DNA from: an uncultured Prevotella sp.
GTDB lineage: Bacteria > Bacteroidota > Bacteroidia > Bacteroidales > Bacteroidaceae
Assembly (NCBI GenBank): GCA_900555035.1
Contig: USJX01000031.1
Coordinates: 1-30,841, forward strand
DNA: 30,841 nucleotides
Direction of reading: 5' to 3'
Notes under the pieces: generated by a model
Databases searched by the model: none
Told to the model about the DNA's origin: nothing
Seen by the model: the letters and a program-made list of their open reading frames with translations, nothing else
Shown: in pieces, positions 1 through 8,074 of the stretch
Layout of the letters: each line of letters begins with the position of its first letter
Position numbering within the stretch: position 1 is the stretch's first letter
Position numbers and translations under genes: made by a program

Positions 1-361
1 GGTCCTTCTTCTTCATCGTACCATAGCCGATTACAACCACATCATTGAGGGTGGTATTGTCATCCTCGAGCTTGATGTCAATCGTTTCTTTACCAGCAAC
101 GCTTACTTCCTTCGCTTTCATACCAATGTATGAAATCTTCAGTTTCTTGCTTTTGCCTTTTAAGTTGACTGTGAAGTTACCGTCAATGTCGGTCACGCCA
201 CCATTGCCAGCTACACCTACCTCCATGACAGATGCGCCGATGATTGGCTCGCCCGTATTGTCAGTAACAACTCCCTTTACCGTTTGCGCTGAGACGCTTG
301 TTACCATGAACATGAGCGCACCTGCAAGCGCAATCTTTTTTCTGTTATAATTACCAGACAT
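1..361 (-). CDS. SusC/RagA-family TonB-linked outer membrane transporter, N-terminal part
   Basis: The gene runs off the left edge; only about 120 N-terminal residues are present. They begin MSGNYNRKKIALAGALMF, a signal peptide with a probable cut after VSA. Next comes a CarboxypepD_reg-like beta-sandwich (about residues 27-100, with GVVTDNTGEPIIGASV and TDIDGNFTV). Then comes a TonB-box-like segment, DVVVIGYGTMKKKD (about 107-120). This order is typical of SusC proteins, which import oligosaccharides through the outer membrane together with a SusD lipoprotein. SusD would lie outside the window. Neighbouring pectinase genes suggest a pectin fragment as substrate, which is inference. The start is the only ATG before the signal peptide. 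Confidence 0.93.
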   Translation of the reverse strand, partial: MSGNYNRKKIALAGALMFMVTSVSAQTVKGVVTDNTGEPIIGASVMEVGVAGNGGVTDIDGNFTVNLKGKSKKLKISYIGMKAKEVSVAGKETIDIKLEDDNTTLNDVVVIGYGTMKKKD

Positions 362-500
362 ACACTTATAAGGTTAGATTATACTTATTAAAATTTGTTT
401 CTTAATCTCGATTTATACATTTAAGTAGATTAAAACTACTATGCTCCGAAAAGGCGCTTTTATGACGCCAATTCATGCACGGGTTATATATTTCCGTTTG

Positions 501-508
501 CAAATATA
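501..508 (-). promoter_or_regulatory. -7 box of the SusC gene promoter
   Basis: Read on the minus strand this is TATATTTG, a perfect match to the Bacteroidetes -7 consensus TAnnTTTG, about 140 nt before the SusC start. No TTTG -33 box is found at the usual 19-21 nt spacing, which would suit an activator-dependent promoter. Confidence 0.5.
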
Positions 509-551
509 GATAAAAAAATCGAATTACATAGTATAAATCGGAGAAAAGATT

Positions 552-563
552 ACGTAAACGTTT
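552..563. promoter_or_regulatory. Candidate regulator site ACGTAAACGTTT upstream of the SusC promoter
   Basis: The 12-mer ACGTAAACGTTT occurs 43 nt upstream of the SusC -7 box. It occurs again at 4106-4117, 44 nt upstream of the pectinesterase -7 box, in the same orientation relative to each gene. It contains the palindromic core AACGTT. The regulator is unknown. Confidence 0.45.
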
Positions 564-588
564 GCTAAAATGTGTATTTTAACATAAA

Positions 589-630
589 ATCCCCTAAAGA
601 AAGCCTTTTCGGGGCTATTCTTTAGGGGAT
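589..630 (-). terminator. Intrinsic terminator downstream of the pectinesterase-like gene
   Basis: On the minus strand ATCCCCTAAAGAA pairs with TTCTTTAGGGGAT around an inner GCC/GGC step, and a TTTTAT tract follows. It lies 110 nt past the stop of the pectinesterase-like gene and separates it from the SusC gene. Confidence 0.75.
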
Positions 631-663
631 GAAGGTTTCAGGATTTTACCTGATATTTCTACA

Positions 664-730
664 TGTTTTCTTTCAACTTTCCAACTGTTTTCTTTCAGTT
701 TTCCGTCTGTCTTCTTTCAACTTTCTCAAC
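664..730. repeat. Three 22-23-nt tandem repeats after the pectinesterase-like gene
   Basis: Three imperfect copies of TGTTTTCTTTCAACTTTCC-type sequence (664-685, 686-707, 708-730) lie between the pectinesterase stop and its terminator. No coding role is apparent. Confidence 0.7.
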
Positions 731-742
731 TGTATGATTGGG

Positions 743-3700
743 TTATTTCACAATCATTTTGGTTGTCTCCTTGCTGCCGTCAGCCAGGGTCTTTACCACG
801 ATGTTGATGCCTTTCTGAAGACGGCTCTGCTGAGTGCCGCTTACAGAGAAGATGGCTGTCTTCACTGCTGGGCTGTTCTCGATGGCAGAAGTGAGGTTCT
901 GGATATCTGTAGAGATTGAACCTGCCTGGCCGAAACCACCCATCTCGTTGGCTGCACGAACTGTAAATGTTCCTGTTGCACCCTCGAGGTTGAGGCTCTT
1001 CTCGTTGGTCAGAGCGAAGAACTCGCCATTCTTCAATACGATGTACATCTGTGCATCGCCAGTCCATGAAAGCTTGCCGTTAACTTCTGTTGCAGCACCT
1101 GCGGTCTGCTGGGCTGCCAACTTGGCTGGCTCCCACTCGCCGAATACATTCTCCAGAGTGTAAGCAGCTGCTTCGTCGGCTGTGAGGATGATGTTCTCCT
1201 CGTCCTTCAATACCTTGCCGTCTGATGCCTTGAATACTACCTTCTTCTCTGCAGGAGAGAATACGTTGCCTTCTGCATCCTTCAATACGTCGAGGCGGAA
1301 CTTGTCTGCCATTGCATCGCCCATCGCGTTGATGGTGAAGTAAGCATACTTCTTGTCGTCGTTCAGAATCTCATCCTTCTGGTTCACGGTGGTGTTGAGC
1401 CAGGTAAGGCGGGTGATGTTGTTCCATGAGCGGCCCAGGCTGAATGCCTTTGCCTTGTTCTCGATGGTGCAATCTTTGAAGATGTAACCCCATTCGCTCT
1501 TGCTGTTAGGAGCTGCAATCACATCCTCACCGTTCTTTTCGCCTTCCTTGCGACTCTCGTTTACGAAGAGTACACGGTTGAAATATACGTCGCCGCCACC
1601 ACAAACGTAGTCCACGGTGCCGTGAATCTCTGAATCCTCAAAGTAGAACTGGCCCTTGCCGTTTGGCTCATTGCTATAGTATGTATCCTGGTAAGAGAGC
1701 ATCTTCACGTTCTTGCAGATGGTCTGGATACCCTTATCCTGGAGGCAGACAGCACGACCGGCTGAACCGCTCTTGTAGTATTCCAGTGCATTCTGCAGGG
1801 TGATGTCCTGCATGTAGAGGTTGTTGCTTGTGTTGAGAAGGGTAGCGGTGGTACCGATGCCCTCGTTCTCGATAGCAGGCTTGTTGACGATGATGGTCTT
1901 ATCCATGTTTTCACCGATGAGCGAGATGTTGTTTCCGCTGATGGTGGTGAGGCACTGGTCGCCCAGGTCGTATGTGCCGTTAGGCAGGAAGATGAACGAG
2001 CGGGCTGCATCGGCAGCAGCGTTGGCGCCGTTTACTACCTCCAGTGTGGTGATGAAGCTCTGTGCGTCACCAGCCTTCACGGTGTACCAGTTGCCGTTCT
2101 GTGCGAAGGCAGGCTCAGTCATGTTCACGATGCTGAGGTTGTGGACATAAGCTGTGCCTTCGAATGAGAGGGTATAGAAGCCGCTCTCTGCTGATGGGTT
2201 CTGGAGGATACCAGGGTTGCCATCCTTGCTAGCCTTGGCGTCGATGCTTGCCAACTCCTTGCCCTGAGGGTCTGAGAGGATGATCTTGCCTGAGCCTGAA
2301 TACTGGCAGAGGGCCATCTTGATGTAACCCTTGCCGCCCATTAGTACTTTCATCTTGCTGTCGGCATTGAAGGTCCAGCCGTGAGTAGCGTCGTGCCACT
2401 TGCCGCCTTCTACTTCGATTGCCTCATGGTCGTTGATGTCGAAACCTTCCTTCTGCAGGTTGTAGTCATAGCGGGCAGTGCCGCTGGCTGTCTCGATATC
2501 TGTTACCAGAGCATAGAGGGCTGCGTCCTCTGTGATGACAGAAGATGTTGTAAACTTCTGGCTGTCCTTCTTCTGGTCGCTAGCCCAGCCACGGAACTTC
2601 TTGCCGTCGGCTACGGTTACCTTCTCTGTTGTTCCGTCCTGGAACTTCTCTATTTCTGCATCCTGCTCCACAGCCTGTGTGCCAAGAACAGTCTTGCCAT
2701 CTACATCATAATAGGTAAGGGTGAAGTCTGGCTTGAAGCCTACGGTGAGTTCGTAGGTAGCCTCGTCGCCGTTTGCCTCTACCACGATGGTAGCCACGGT
2801 CTTCTGCTCAGCACCTTCGCCTGTTGTAGCATAAGTAATGCTCTTGATGTTGCCGTTGTCTGCTGTGATTTCTGTCAGCGGGTTGGTCTCTGAAATGAGA
2901 TTTGCCTTCTTTGAAATGAGCACGGTGGCCACCTGCTTGTCATCTGCACCCTCTGCAAAGAGGTCGGCTGCATGATACTTCACACCGTTCAGGAGGAAGC
3001 TGCCGAGCATAGGTGATTTGTTCATATCTACGTTGCCATAGATAGCGAGATTGGTAACGTAAGCGTTCTGACCGAGCGCTAAGTTCTCGAACTTAATCTG
3101 ACAGTTTGTGCGGTTTACCTCGAGTGTCAGGTCCTCGCCCTTCGCATTTGCGATAGCTACATTGTGGATTGCTACCCAGTCTGCATCGCCGTCGCCCTTT
3201 ACTGATACCTTGATACCACGCTTGCCACCTGTAGCAGCCTGGTGCAGGGTAATCTTGGTGATGCTAGCCAATGGAGATGTTACTACGCTAGGTTCTGCAG
3301 CCTTGTATTCGCCAGTGTATTTGGCAGTCTGCATGAAACCGGTAATTTCTGGGAACTTAGCGTTGGTACCTGCTGGATAAACGCCCACGCCATTGAATGT
3401 GAAACTGAGTTCCTCCTTGCTGTAGAGGGTCTTCACCTTTACCACCTCGTTGGTAGCCTTAGCACGATCGATGGCCTCCCAGTTGGTGAAATCTGTAGAG
3501 TAGAGTGTCTTTTCCTGCAAGGCACTCGCCTGAACGAGCTTGATGCCGTAGAAGTAATCGTTCTCAGCCACTTCAATCTGTACATAGCCCTGAGTAGCTT
3601 CATCTACAGTAGCATTGTGCTCAATGATTTCATCTTTAGAAGAAGTTTCACCGATGGTGAAGGTAGCACGATATTTCTCGTTGCCATAGTTCATGATGGT

Positions 3701-3988
3701 AACGATGTCTCTGGATGATTTCACCGGAACTTTCAGGATGGTTCCCTTGTTGATCTGGGCATCGGCAGAGCGCCCCTTCAACTTACCGTTGGTTGCATCC
3801 ACAGTCATTTCGATACCTTCCACGGTAGAGGCGATAGCGGTTACGTTCTTCTCTACCTGGATACTTTGGATACCTTCTGGCAAATTGGCTTTGAAGTTCC
3901 ATTCTGCCGTAATGTCTTGTGCTTTAGCTATGAAAGCAAAGACCAACATCAGGCATAGAAGCCCGAACTTTAGTAGAATTCTTTTCAT
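743..3988 (-). CDS. Secreted pectinesterase-like (CE8) protein with large N-terminal extension
   Basis: The 1081-residue protein starts with a signal peptide (MKRILLKFGLLCLMLVFAF..., probable cut after AKA). The first 600 or so residues form several beta-rich modules, including one like the InlB/Listeria-Bacteroides repeat (about 420-480, ending KFRGWASDQ). The catalytic part is the pectin methylesterase beta-helix at about 640-900. It has YQDTYYSN near 766, DYVCGGGD near 794 (usually DFIFG) and LGRSW near 852 (usually LGRPW). These carry the two catalytic Asp and the Arg of family CE8, which removes methyl esters from homogalacturonan. The C-terminus (about 1045-1081, LQKGINIVVKTLADGSKE) resembles the tail of many secreted Prevotella proteins. 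Typical CE8 enzymes are 300-400 residues, so most of this chain is accessory. Its promoter and candidate regulator site resemble those of the SusC gene. Confidence 0.85.
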   Translation of the reverse strand: MKRILLKFGLLCLMLVFAFIAKAQDITAEWNFKANLPEGIQSIQVEKNVTAIASTVEGIEMTVDATNGKLKGRSADAQINKGTILKVPVKSSRDIVTIMNYGNEKYRATFTIGETSSKDEIIEHNATVDEATQGYVQIEVAENDYFYGIKLVQASALQEKTLYSTDFTNWEAIDRAKATNEVVKVKTLYSKEELSFTFNGVGVYPAGTNAKFPEITGFMQTAKYTGEYKAAEPSVVTSPLASITKITLHQAATGGKRGIKVSVKGDGDADWVAIHNVAIANAKGEDLTLEVNRTNCQIKFENLALGQNAYVTNLAIYGNVDMNKSPMLGSFLLNGVKYHAADLFAEGADDKQVATVLISKKANLISETNPLTEITADNGNIKSITYATTGEGAEQKTVATIVVEANGDEATYELTVGFKPDFTLTYYDVDGKTVLGTQAVEQDAEIEKFQDGTTEKVTVADGKKFRGWASDQKKDSQKFTTSSVITEDAALYALVTDIETASGTARYDYNLQKEGFDINDHEAIEVEGGKWHDATHGWTFNADSKMKVLMGGKGYIKMALCQYSGSGKIILSDPQGKELASIDAKASKDGNPGILQNPSAESGFYTLSFEGTAYVHNLSIVNMTEPAFAQNGNWYTVKAGDAQSFITTLEVVNGANAAADAARSFIFLPNGTYDLGDQCLTTISGNNISLIGENMDKTIIVNKPAIENEGIGTTATLLNTSNNLYMQDITLQNALEYYKSGSAGRAVCLQDKGIQTICKNVKMLSYQDTYYSNEPNGKGQFYFEDSEIHGTVDYVCGGGDVYFNRVLFVNESRKEGEKNGEDVIAAPNSKSEWGYIFKDCTIENKAKAFSLGRSWNNITRLTWLNTTVNQKDEILNDDKKYAYFTINAMGDAMADKFRLDVLKDAEGNVFSPAEKKVVFKASDGKVLKDEENIILTADEAAAYTLENVFGEWEPAKLAAQQTAGAATEVNGKLSWTGDAQMYIVLKNGEFFALTNEKSLNLEGATGTFTVRAANEMGGFGQAGSISTDIQNLTSAIENSPAVKTAIFSVSGTQQSRLQKGINIVVKTLADGSKETTKMIVK

Positions 3989-4053
3989 CTGTTTATATAC
4001 TTTTTAGGTCTATTAAATATACTCGTTTGTTGTTTGAATAAGTTATTCGCTGA

Positions 4054-4084
4054 CAAAAGTACGTATAATATTTGGAAAAAACAA
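4054..4084 (-). promoter_or_regulatory. Promoter of the pectinesterase-like gene
   Basis: On the minus strand the -7 box TACTTTTG (4054-4061) matches TAnnTTTG exactly. ATTG, one base off the -33 TTTG, lies 20 nt further upstream. The resulting leader is about 60 nt. Confidence 0.6.
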
Positions 4085-4105
4085 TAGTTGTATAGTGATA
4101 CTTTC

Positions 4106-4117
4106 ACGTAAACGTTT
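4106..4117. promoter_or_regulatory. Candidate regulator site ACGTAAACGTTT upstream of the pectinesterase promoter
   Basis: Second copy of the 12-mer found at 552-563. It sits 44 nt upstream of the -7 box, where Bacteroidetes activators might bind. Flanking bases are also partly alike (GC and AAAAT follow in both copies). Confidence 0.45.
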
Positions 4118-4174
4118 TCGCAAAATCTTCTGAATTTACTTGCTTTTTTTCTTGGTTTGTGTTGAATAATTGAG

Positions 4175-4182
4175 TATTTTTG
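4175..4182 (+). promoter_or_regulatory. -7 box for the small secreted protein gene
   Basis: TATTTTTG matches TAnnTTTG on the + strand, 143 nt before the start at 4326. A TTG lies 20 nt upstream (4152-4154). The spacing is acceptable, but the AT-rich context lowers certainty. Confidence 0.4.
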
Positions 4183-4190
4183 TCGTCGTG

Positions 4191-4224
4191 AAGCAAATCG
4201 GATTACGTAATAAGCAAATCGGAT
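4191..4224. repeat. Direct repeat AAGCAAATCGGAT x2 with 21-nt period
   Basis: AAGCAAATCGGAT is repeated exactly at 4191-4203 and 4212-4224, two helical turns apart, in the leader of the 4326 gene. The spacer contains GATTACGTAA, also present at 548-557 upstream of the SusC gene. It could be a pair of regulator half-sites. Confidence 0.5.
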
Positions 4225-4325
4225 GATACTGAACCGTATATATACCTATTTTAATATAGGAATATAGATATGATATTCGAAATAACATGAATTATAAAAA
4301 TAAACAACTTAAACTTTAAACATTT

Positions 4326-5024
4326 ATGAAGAAATTTTTTACTCTTATTGCAACCGTTGCTATGGCAACAAGTATGAACGCTCAGGGCACTTATGCAGTG
4401 CAGGAAGGTGACAATGTGAAGGCTGGCGATCAGATTACTACAGTAGAGAACATCACTCTTACTTATATGGAGAAGGATGGTACAGCTTACGCTGCAGTTA
4501 AGAAGCAAACTAACTGGGCTGATGCTGATTTCAATGCTTACGTTTGTGGCAAGAACAATGGTAAGTTGGTGTCTGGCGCAGAGCCAACTGGTAGTGTTTA
4601 CAAGTTTGAGACCGCAAAGGCTGGTGCTCTAACAGTAGGTGTTCAGTTGAATGCAAACAAGGGTTTCCATATCCTGGATGCAGAATTTGCTGAGGTAGCT
4701 CCTGCTTCTTACAATTTGCCTGCTGCCAAGGATGGTGATTCTCAGGAGTTCACACAGAATGAGAAGAATGAGAACATCATTGCTGCAAAGTCTAATGGTA
4801 CAGTAACATTCAGCGTTGCTGAGGGTGGTACATACTATGTTCTCGCTGCTGGTACCAAGATGGGTTTCTTCGGTTTCAAGTATGAGGCTGGCACATCAAC
4901 AGGCATCTCTTCTATCGAGGCTGCTTCTGCTCAGCATGGCAAGACATACAATATGCCAGGTCAGCAGGTTTCTGGCTCTTTCAAGGGCTTGGTAATCAAG
5001 AACGGCAAGAAGTTCGTGAAGTAA
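4326..5024 (+). CDS. Small secreted protein with Prevotella-type C-terminal tail, function unknown
   Basis: The 232-residue protein has a clear signal peptide (MKKFFTLIATVAMATSMNAQ). Its body is rich in beta-strand patterns, including a GTVTFSVAEGGTYYVLAAG stretch near 157-175. Similar stretches occur, from memory, in accessory modules of secreted Prevotella pectin-degrading enzymes. It ends with a tail like that of many secreted Prevotella proteins (YNMPGQQVSGSF, then GLVIKNGKKFVK). No catalytic motif is seen. Lying between two pectinase genes but on the opposite strand, it could be a stand-alone glycan-binding module; that is inference. It converges on the GH28-GH105 gene with a shared terminator. 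Confidence 0.8.
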   Translation: MKKFFTLIATVAMATSMNAQGTYAVQEGDNVKAGDQITTVENITLTYMEKDGTAYAAVKKQTNWADADFNAYVCGKNNGKLVSGAEPTGSVYKFETAKAGALTVGVQLNANKGFHILDAEFAEVAPASYNLPAAKDGDSQEFTQNEKNENIIAAKSNGTVTFSVAEGGTYYVLAAGTKMGFFGFKYEAGTSTGISSIEAASAQHGKTYNMPGQQVSGSFKGLVIKNGKKFVK

Positions 5025-5050
5025 TTTTTTATACCAAAATTAATCAATAG

Positions 5051-5098
5051 TTAGACTTTTCAGGTTTAATCATATTAGACTTTTCAGGTTTAATCATA
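5051..5098. repeat. Perfect 24-nt tandem duplication
   Basis: A 24-nt unit beginning TTAGACTTTTCAGG is present twice in tandem (5051-5074, 5075-5098), just past the stop of the small secreted protein gene and before the terminator. Confidence 0.85.
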
Positions 5099-5106
5099 TT
5101 GCGAAA

Positions 5107-5146
5107 AAAGAGGGCGCTCCATCTATCCGATGGTTGCGTCCTCTTT
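5107..5146. terminator. Bidirectional terminator between convergent genes
   Basis: An imperfect stem (AAAGAGG with CCTCTTT, plus inner CGC and CCATC pairs) is flanked by A and T tracts. It lies between the convergent 4326 (+) and 5169 (-) genes. Confidence 0.65.
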
Positions 5147-5168
5147 CTCTATTTGTGGCTATGCTTTT

Positions 5169-7802
5169 TTATTTGTTCAATCCCTGCATTTCCATCTCCA
5201 GGCTAGCCCAGATAAAAGGACCAACGCCCTTGGCGTCGTTGTCACGGATTGGCTCGCTCATATAATACTCAAAGCTGCCGTCACGCTTGAAGTTAGGCTT
5301 CTTTACGTATGGACCAGGGCCAGGGCCCAAGCCGCTTACAGAACAGCACTTGGTAAGACTGATGGTCTTGTCTGGGTTTACCTGGACAAACTGGTCGATG
5401 ATACCCTTGTAAGCCTTTACGCCGGCATCACGGAACTTCTCACTCAGATAACCCTTGCGGTAACCCTTCAGCAATACGTAGGCAAACATGCTTGATGCTG
5501 TGCTCTCCAAGTAGTTGCGTGGATCCTTCACATCCATCACGTCATACCATACACCCGTTTTCTTATCCTGATACTTCACCACGCTCTCCATTGCCTTGTT
5601 CAGCAGGCTGATTACCTCGCCACGGCGGGCATAGTCCTCAGGCATCGCATCCAGACACTCGGTCATCGCCATCACATACCATCCCAAGGCTCTCGCCCAG
5701 GTATGCTGGCTCTTTCCGTTCTCCTTGTCAGCCCAGAACTGTTCGTGAGTCTCGTCCCAGGCATGCTTCCACAGCTGGGTCTTCTCGTCGTATGTACGAT
5801 AGTCGGTCTTGATCATCTGGTCAACGGCATCGTCCAGAATCTTCTTCGCCTTCTTAGGCTTCAGGTTCTGCACGGCATAGTTGCAGTAGAATGGCAAGCC
5901 CATGAAGATACCGTCCAGCCAAACCTGGTTGGCATAGATAGCCTTGTGCCAATATACACCTTCCTTGGTGCGAGGCTGGTTCTGGAGCTGCTTGAACAGA
6001 GTCTTCAGAGCCTGTTCATTTCCCTTGTTAGGAAAAAGGTTCTGCATGCGGAGGATAAACTTCGCCGTGCGAACGTTGTCGAGATTGAAATCCTCATATT
6101 TATAGCCGGTGATGTTTCCCTTCTCGTCAATCATCTTGGCCGGATATTCCTTCAGATAGTTGATGATGCTCTCGTGGTCGGCAGCGCTCTCGGTACCCTT
6201 AAATGCATTTTTGGCGTTAAAGGTGCTCTTGTCCTTATAATATAAATAGGTGTCGAGCATGCCTTCCATCTCTATGCCCATCACGTAGCTCCACTTTGGC
6301 TTCTTGCTGAAATCAAGAAGATAAGAATGAGGAACGCGATGCATCTCGCTGTGGGTAAGCCACTCTGAGTAGTTCTGGTAAGGCTGTTCTGCCTTGCTGA
6401 GAACCAGCGAACCGTTAATCATCAGGTTGTCGAACTTCACGTTGCGGGTCTTGCCGGTCATCTGCACTGGCTTTTTCACCACGCCGTTGAAGGTACAGTT
6501 CTTTACGTTGATGTCATATACGTTCTCTACCTCGTTTCTGCCGATGATGAGCACACCGTAGTTACTCTTCTGGCAGGTAACATCCTCCATGCTCACGTTT
6601 CTCACGGTAGGCTCGAAACCGCGGTAGCAGATTTCCTTGCGCTCGTAGTCGAGGTTGATTTTCAGTACAGCTTCCTTACACTGACCCACGGTCACCTTGC
6701 GCATGTTGATGTTCTGAATCAGTCCGCCACGGCAGTTGTTGGTCTTGATGCGGAGAATGCGCTCCAGGTTAGGCGAGTCCATGCGGCAGTTTTCTGCATA
6801 CACATTTTCGCATCCGCCCGAGATTTCCGAACCAATTACCACGCCACCGTGTCCATCCTGCATTTCGCAATTGCGGATGATGATGTTGCGTGAAGGCTGG
6901 TTCCAGAGTCGGCCGTCGTTGTTTCTTCCGCTCTTGATAGCGATGCAGTCGTCGCCGGTGTGGAAGATACAGTCCTCGATGAGCACGTTCTCGCAAGCCT
7001 CAGGGTCGCAGCCGTCGCCGTTAGGACCTTCGTTCCAGATGGTCACGCCCTTCACGGTGATGTTCTTGCAGAGCAATGGGTGGATGACCCAGAAAGGAGA
7101 GTTGAGCAACTTGACACCCTGGATGAGGATGCGCTCACTGCGTACGAAGTTAATGAGCTGAGGGCGCAGACCCTGTCCCAATCCAAACTTGCGCTGGTCA
7201 AAATCCACTCCGTCTTCAGCCTGCTTCAGCAGTTTGGCGCGAGACCCCAGGCTCTGTGCTTCCTTGGTCACACCCTCCTGGAAGTTGAACTTCTTAGCAC
7301 CGCACATCGGCCACCAGGTCTCCATGTTTCCTCCACCGTCGATGGTACCTTCGCCGGTGATGGCGATGTCGGTAGCCTTATAGGCGTAGATGCAAGGCGA
7401 ATAGTTCCAGCAAGCCAGACCTTCCCACGAGGTGCGTACCAGCGGGTAGAGCTTGGTGTCGAATACAAACTGCAGGGTAGCATCCTTCTGCACCTCCAGT
7501 TTTACGCGGCTTTTCATCTCTATGGCGCCTGTCTTCCAGGTACCCTTAGGAATCACCACGCATCCGCCTCCCTTTTTCGATACCAGGGCGATGAGCTTGT
7601 TGATGGCTTTCTGGTTTTGAGCCGCCGAGTTAGATAGTTTGGCACCATACTTGGTGATGTCGTACACCTTGCCGGCCTGGGCGAAATCAGGCAGCTTTAT
7701 GCTCTGCTCTATTCGCTTGTACTCCGACTCATCCCATCCTGCGGCGTTCGCCCAGGCTGGAATCAGCAGGGCAATCAGCAACAATTTAAAGATTTTCTTC
7801 AT
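5169..7802 (-). CDS. Secreted GH28 polygalacturonase / GH105 unsaturated glucuronyl hydrolase fusion
   Basis: The 877-residue protein carries a signal peptide (MKKIFKLLLIALLIPAWANA). Residues about 45-470 form a GH28 beta-helix. Visible GH28 motifs are NGDGCDPE near 264 (usually NTDG), GDDCIAIKSG near 284, GHGGVVIGSE near 320 and RIKT near 352, which hold the catalytic Asp residues and the His and Arg/Lys substrate contacts. Residues about 530-877 match GH105, with GVYWHKAIYANQVWLDG near 620, HTWARALGWY near 702, YLESTASSMFAY and a final GVGPFIWASLE. GH28 cuts polygalacturonan or rhamnogalacturonan; GH105 releases the unsaturated uronic acid from lyase products. Having both in one chain suggests sequential attack on pectin. 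The exact substrate cannot be read from sequence. Confidence 0.92.
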   Translation of the reverse strand: MKKIFKLLLIALLIPAWANAAGWDESEYKRIEQSIKLPDFAQAGKVYDITKYGAKLSNSAAQNQKAINKLIALVSKKGGGCVVIPKGTWKTGAIEMKSRVKLEVQKDATLQFVFDTKLYPLVRTSWEGLACWNYSPCIYAYKATDIAITGEGTIDGGGNMETWWPMCGAKKFNFQEGVTKEAQSLGSRAKLLKQAEDGVDFDQRKFGLGQGLRPQLINFVRSERILIQGVKLLNSPFWVIHPLLCKNITVKGVTIWNEGPNGDGCDPEACENVLIEDCIFHTGDDCIAIKSGRNNDGRLWNQPSRNIIIRNCEMQDGHGGVVIGSEISGGCENVYAENCRMDSPNLERILRIKTNNCRGGLIQNINMRKVTVGQCKEAVLKINLDYERKEICYRGFEPTVRNVSMEDVTCQKSNYGVLIIGRNEVENVYDINVKNCTFNGVVKKPVQMTGKTRNVKFDNLMINGSLVLSKAEQPYQNYSEWLTHSEMHRVPHSYLLDFSKKPKWSYVMGIEMEGMLDTYLYYKDKSTFNAKNAFKGTESAADHESIINYLKEYPAKMIDEKGNITGYKYEDFNLDNVRTAKFILRMQNLFPNKGNEQALKTLFKQLQNQPRTKEGVYWHKAIYANQVWLDGIFMGLPFYCNYAVQNLKPKKAKKILDDAVDQMIKTDYRTYDEKTQLWKHAWDETHEQFWADKENGKSQHTWARALGWYVMAMTECLDAMPEDYARRGEVISLLNKAMESVVKYQDKKTGVWYDVMDVKDPRNYLESTASSMFAYVLLKGYRKGYLSEKFRDAGVKAYKGIIDQFVQVNPDKTISLTKCCSVSGLGPGPGPYVKKPNFKRDGSFEYYMSEPIRDNDAKGVGPFIWASLEMEMQGLNK

Positions 7803-7875
7803 TGTCTTGTTTGTTTAAATATGTTTTTAAATAGGTTGGCTCTATATCCTTATCGTTTAGGAAGATACCATGCTG

Positions 7876-7883
7876 CAAAGATA
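7876..7883 (-). promoter_or_regulatory. -7 box of the GH28-GH105 gene
   Basis: Minus-strand TATCTTTG matches TAnnTTTG, about 75 nt before the start codon. No convincing -33 box is present. Confidence 0.5.
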
Positions 7884-7954
7884 AGGAAAATATTTAGAAT
7901 AGCGTGGTTTTTAAATGTTAAAAAAATAAGTTTCTGCTTTTTTCTCTATAAAAA

Positions 7955-7986
7955 TTTGGTAGTTTTGATAAAAAAGTGTACCTTTG
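7955..7986 (+). promoter_or_regulatory. Promoter of the ECF sigma factor gene
   Basis: The -33 TTTG (7955-7958), a 20-nt spacer and the -7 TACCTTTG (7979-7986) match the Bacteroidetes housekeeping consensus. The predicted leader is about 80 nt. Confidence 0.7.
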
Positions 7987-8074
7987 TAGCGATAATTAAC
8001 ATCAATCATACAATAAATTAAAACTGTTCGCCTATTGATTAGACATTTACTTAATACTAATAAATAATTAAGAA

